From Phycisphaerae bacterium (GTDB lineage: Bacteria > Planctomycetota > Phycisphaerae > Tepidisphaerales > Tepidisphaeraceae): a stretch of DNA of 8,266 nt. The stretch lies in NCBI GenBank assembly GCA_030448225.1, contig JAUJNJ010000134.1, positions 1 to 8,266 on the forward strand, in the 5' to 3' direction. Numbering within the stretch: the first letter of the stretch is position 1; the number at the start of each line of letters is the position of its first letter. Shown piece after piece: positions 7,501 through 8,266 of the stretch. Made by a program: the position numbers and the translations under genes. The notes under the pieces were generated by a model. That model worked only from the letters and a program-made list of their open reading frames with translations, did no database searches and was not told the origin of the DNA.

Positions 7501-8266
7501 TTGTGTCCCCGTCACCCCGCTGGCCAAGACCGTTTCGGGACTGGAACCGACGATCTGGTAGACGACGTAGGAGTCCGCGTACGCGGCGGCGCCCCAACTC
7601 AGCGTCCCTGCGGTCCCGGTCCCCGCGTACCCGGCGGTACCCGGCGGCGCGGGCACGGTGACCACGGTGACTTGAGCGCTCGTCCCGCCGCCCGACGAGT
7701 TACGCGCGGTGACAGAATAAGTGTAGTTCGTCCCCGGCGACTGTTGATCGGTGAAGGCCGCGTCGGTGGTCATGGTAGCCCCGTAGGTCGTTGGAGACCC
7801 GACGCTCTCCGTAGTTTTTTGGCTTGTGACGTAGTAGCGGTCCGCCGCTTCCGCGGGCTCCCAGGAGAGGTCGATCGCCGTGCCCCTCCTGACGGCAGTC
7901 AGGCCGGTGACGGGGCCGGGATTCGTGGCACCGGTCACCACGATCGATAGCTCGCTCTCGCCCGCGGTGTTGGCCGCGCTAACGGCGTACACGTACCGCC
8001 TCCCCACCGCAAGGCCGGCGTCGCTGAAAGCCGTGCTCGTCACGCCGGTCCGGTAGGGCACGGGCGCGAGGTCGTCGGGCAGGATCCCGCGGTAGATGTT
8101 GTACGTCTGAGCGGTGGGCGACGCCGCCCACGCGAGTCGGATTTCGCCCTCGCCCGCGCCGGTATACGGCTGCTGACCGCCGATCGGGTCCGCCTGGCCT
8201 CCCCGGGTTTCTTCGCCGTCGTCGATCGTCAGGTTGTAGGGCGCATACGGCGCGCCCGAACTGGTG
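4000..8266 (-). CDS. Giant RHS/YD-repeat protein, N-terminal portion (5' partial, broken by frameshifts at its 3' end)
   Basis: This frame is open to the window edge, so the true start and any signal peptide lie beyond base 8266. The first possible in-window start (GTG at 8061) falls inside an FN3 domain and is not real. In order I see three FN3 domains (about 8190-7370), two calcium-binding DxDxDGD plus beta-domain modules (about 7360-6770 and 6645-6070), and an N-terminal RHS region. The RHS region has motifs such as DGSTWSFGSF, VDYDYY and LTEYDRHGNVVSVIDPDGYETTYEYD. Credible homology in this frame ends near 4383. Further down only a short stretch (about 4277-4190) is genuine, and the rest is out of frame until the stop at 4000. 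The protein is almost certainly an exported surface or extracellular carrier that continues into the 582-3659 frame. It contains no cysteine before the frameshift. The family call is strong; the cargo role is inferred from the C-terminus. Confidence 0.9.
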   Translation of the reverse strand, partial: TSSGAPYAPYNLTIDDGEETRGGQADPIGGQQPYTGAGEGEIRLAWAASPTAQTYNIYRGILPDDLAPVPYRTGVTSTAFSDAGLAVGRRYVYAVSAANTAGESELSIVVTGATNPGPVTGLTAVRRGTAIDLSWEPAEAADRYYVTSQKTTESVGSPTTYGATMTTDAAFTDQQSPGTNYTYSVTARNSSGGGTSAQVTVVTVPAPPGTAGYAGTGTAGTLSWGAAAYADSYVVYQIVGSSPETVLASGVTGTQYPVQIEYGQKYRFDVAAVNAAGESTRATTRVFVTDPAAPTPTDGGWSFNVDSDNDGEVDKHDDEVEDQPGFGQFIPVNDRDEDGDGIPGFADGFNHYADTNDDKKAPLTELRWLPVGFPFNEDGSPSTVRFEYDESDPTLLTREGDGTDAAPFVYKLPGVRGLRLWTRASLPYRPDDSDRDMNSVLLPGGTYIPPRVDIPSSKLPSGVWVEAIGPSQSIGQESITVHVTVDGNTMTDTVRLTAVNVDVDADTDNTSGGAPEPDAPAGSLQDQQEDVARLPGKVVVVSDGDRDGDRVPDFADGYDFGAGAGPSSHRLVPLVVQMPAAVDLSRARLKIDYAAADPRRVGMVGTGDHRGFTVGASGPALGLFLHQGTRERTGYFRIWTKNGDEIRRAGSVVPFEGRGRGDWVAPGVYGPADLAALGFADGTRSVTLWVEAVRATPRGDRDAGRVTVAIDPGFRLPDARWLVEDRLKLTAVAAQVPVNHDLPIGPTGHTHFRSVDLDATATGYGLPFGLVRTWTNAPEMLLEGVAGANSDLSAFPRLIQATGTVIAQMDGRARYFDRAADGSYVTRFGGTEQLVQDPATGAYKLYEPDGSTWSFGSFDPAVNPNPRLRGQFDSFTEPGGFRTAVAPGGRGADGRIRTITRGENAFVFDYFPASTSGAPDKLQGLLRSVTFTNPKGNWQVDYDYYREPAAATEFQGDSRDLKSVLIKKDGVEQERKLYRYRPGGSLRIVVEGRDAARLFSRVASPEAASNAVLSPYATYEWADTYLKVRGAGASNEMPGGAAAYNYYYVRPMFREVPAIGGNAWHYRTTVRAAYGRAAETTYTNYAGQVLLSDVSDLQSYRTLFKYDEKGRPVETFSSDAVASHVEKPTYFNGNGNDENPRVATTFPGRGAVTVTTYVPGPHGGQVQSVALKQGSAGTPVPQVEYTYVRKEADGGTISLVESETVYAEVGSATPLTTYYQYGQMDRLQPTSVITNLPPTGAAQVEGGNDVLTEYDRHGNVVSVIDPDGYETTYEYDLPTGLTTLTSVRDKPGGGVDAGHDCRDRVGHLGAPDDDRRPARPPDHDRLHRRLAKREVHVRPAVGPERKVTEDLAAGTIETRGTTPGGTLAGREADARPRGAHRHIGAVPGRGQPIRDPLQVRLPRSDLVHEERVRHRLRRDAR
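4530..6055 (-). other. N-terminal RHS shell region before the main YD array
   Basis: The protein here changes to the sequence style that begins RHS shells. It has GYGLPFGLVRTWTN, an ARYFDRAADGSYVTRFGG strand pair, a YEPDGSTWSFGSF motif and a GNWQVDYDYYREP strand. Degenerate YD-like repeats follow, such as FKYDEKGRPVETF and VEYTYVRKE. In solved Rhs and TcC structures this part contributes to the beta-strand cocoon and its N-terminal plug; applying that here is inference. The stretch has no stop and uniform high GC, and there is no sign of frame damage until about 4383. Confidence 0.7.
6070..6645 (-). repeat. Calcium-binding (TSP3-like) plus beta-domain module, copy 2
   Basis: This is the second, diverged copy of the preceding module. 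It has a single Asp-rich loop, DGDRDGDRVPDFADGY, in place of DRDEDGDGIPGFADGF. It then shows IDYAAADP, FRIWT, PGVYGP, LWVEAVRATP, VTVAIDP and LKLTAV, matching the landmarks of copy 1 in order and with similar spacing. An Asp-rich linker (VDVDADTDN, near 6740-6765) separates the copies. Outside the calcium loop the identity is low, so the duplication is old or the modules were acquired separately as a domain family. Confidence 0.7.
6770..7360 (-). repeat. Calcium-binding (TSP3-like) plus beta-domain module, copy 1
   Basis: The module opens with two Asp-rich calcium-binding loops, DSDNDGEVDKHDD and DRDEDGDGIPGFADGF, of the thrombospondin-type-3 style also found in large outer-membrane and dockerin-like bacterial proteins. 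About 150 residues of predicted beta-rich sequence follow, with landmarks FEYDESDP, LRLWT, GGTYIPP, VWVEAI, VTVDGN and RLTAV. The same landmarks recur in the same order in copy 2, so this is an internal tandem duplication at the protein level. Calcium binding is inferred from the regular Asp spacing; it would rigidify the stalk between the FN3 domains and the RHS shell. Confidence 0.75.
7370..8190 (-). other. Three tandem fibronectin type III domains of the RHS protein
   Basis: Each domain shows the FN3 pattern of a Trp in strand B and a Tyr-containing strand near the end. The first has IRLAWAASPTAQTYNIYRG and YVYAVSAANTAGES. The second has VTGLTAV, IDLSWEPAEAADRYYV and YTYSVTARNSSGGG. The third has GTLSWGAAAYADSYVVYQ and YRFDVAAVNAAGEST. 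FN3 modules in exported bacterial proteins usually serve as spacers or binding domains on the cell surface, so here they probably hold the RHS shell away from the envelope. An upstream linker (8266 to about 8190) belongs to the same frame. Domain edges are approximate. The number of FN3 copies in the complete protein is unknown because the start is missing. Confidence 0.8.

Overview
The window is dominated by a single giant gene read on the minus strand. It enters from beyond base 8266 (its start lies outside the window) and ends at base 582. It is followed, three bases after its stop codon, by a 121-codon gene on the same strand (578 to 213). The encoded protein is a secreted-type RHS/YD-repeat polymorphic toxin. 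From the N-terminal side it carries three fibronectin type III domains, two copies of a thrombospondin-type-3 calcium-binding motif plus beta-domain module, a long RHS/YD-repeat shell, a short hydrophobic pre-toxin segment, and a C-terminal tip with an HExxH zinc-metallopeptidase motif. The small downstream gene sits where the cognate immunity gene of such toxins normally sits.

The organism is a high-GC bacterium. The combination of FN3, calcium-binding repeats of the DxDxDGD-PxFADG type and a very large RHS protein with a VPVWGSGKQAY-like pre-toxin segment resembles what I know from Planctomycetes. That assignment is inference from protein style only.

Layout from right to left, in the direction of transcription: 8266-7370 linker and FN3 domains; 7360-6070 duplicated calcium-binding/beta modules; 6055-4530 N-terminal RHS region; 4530-1440 YD repeats and the RHS core end; 1390-1190 pre-toxin; about 1190-582 toxin tip; 578-213 candidate immunity gene; 212-1 downstream non-coding sequence. 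Between about 4390 and 3490 the reading frame is broken eight times by single-base indels, mostly in short G or C runs. Following YD-like protein sequence across the breaks gives one continuous open frame of about 2,561 residues without a stop, so the two large open frames (4000-8266 and 582-3659) are one gene. The breaks look like sequencing errors more than old decay.

Base composition falls sharply near base 1200, from very GC-rich (over 80% in one 60-base stretch counted) to about 50% over the toxin tip and immunity gene. It rises again near base 110. This is the expected mark of an exchangeable toxin-immunity cassette attached to a resident RHS carrier. The most interesting candidate here is the pair formed by the HExxH tip and the unrecognised 121-residue acidic partner.
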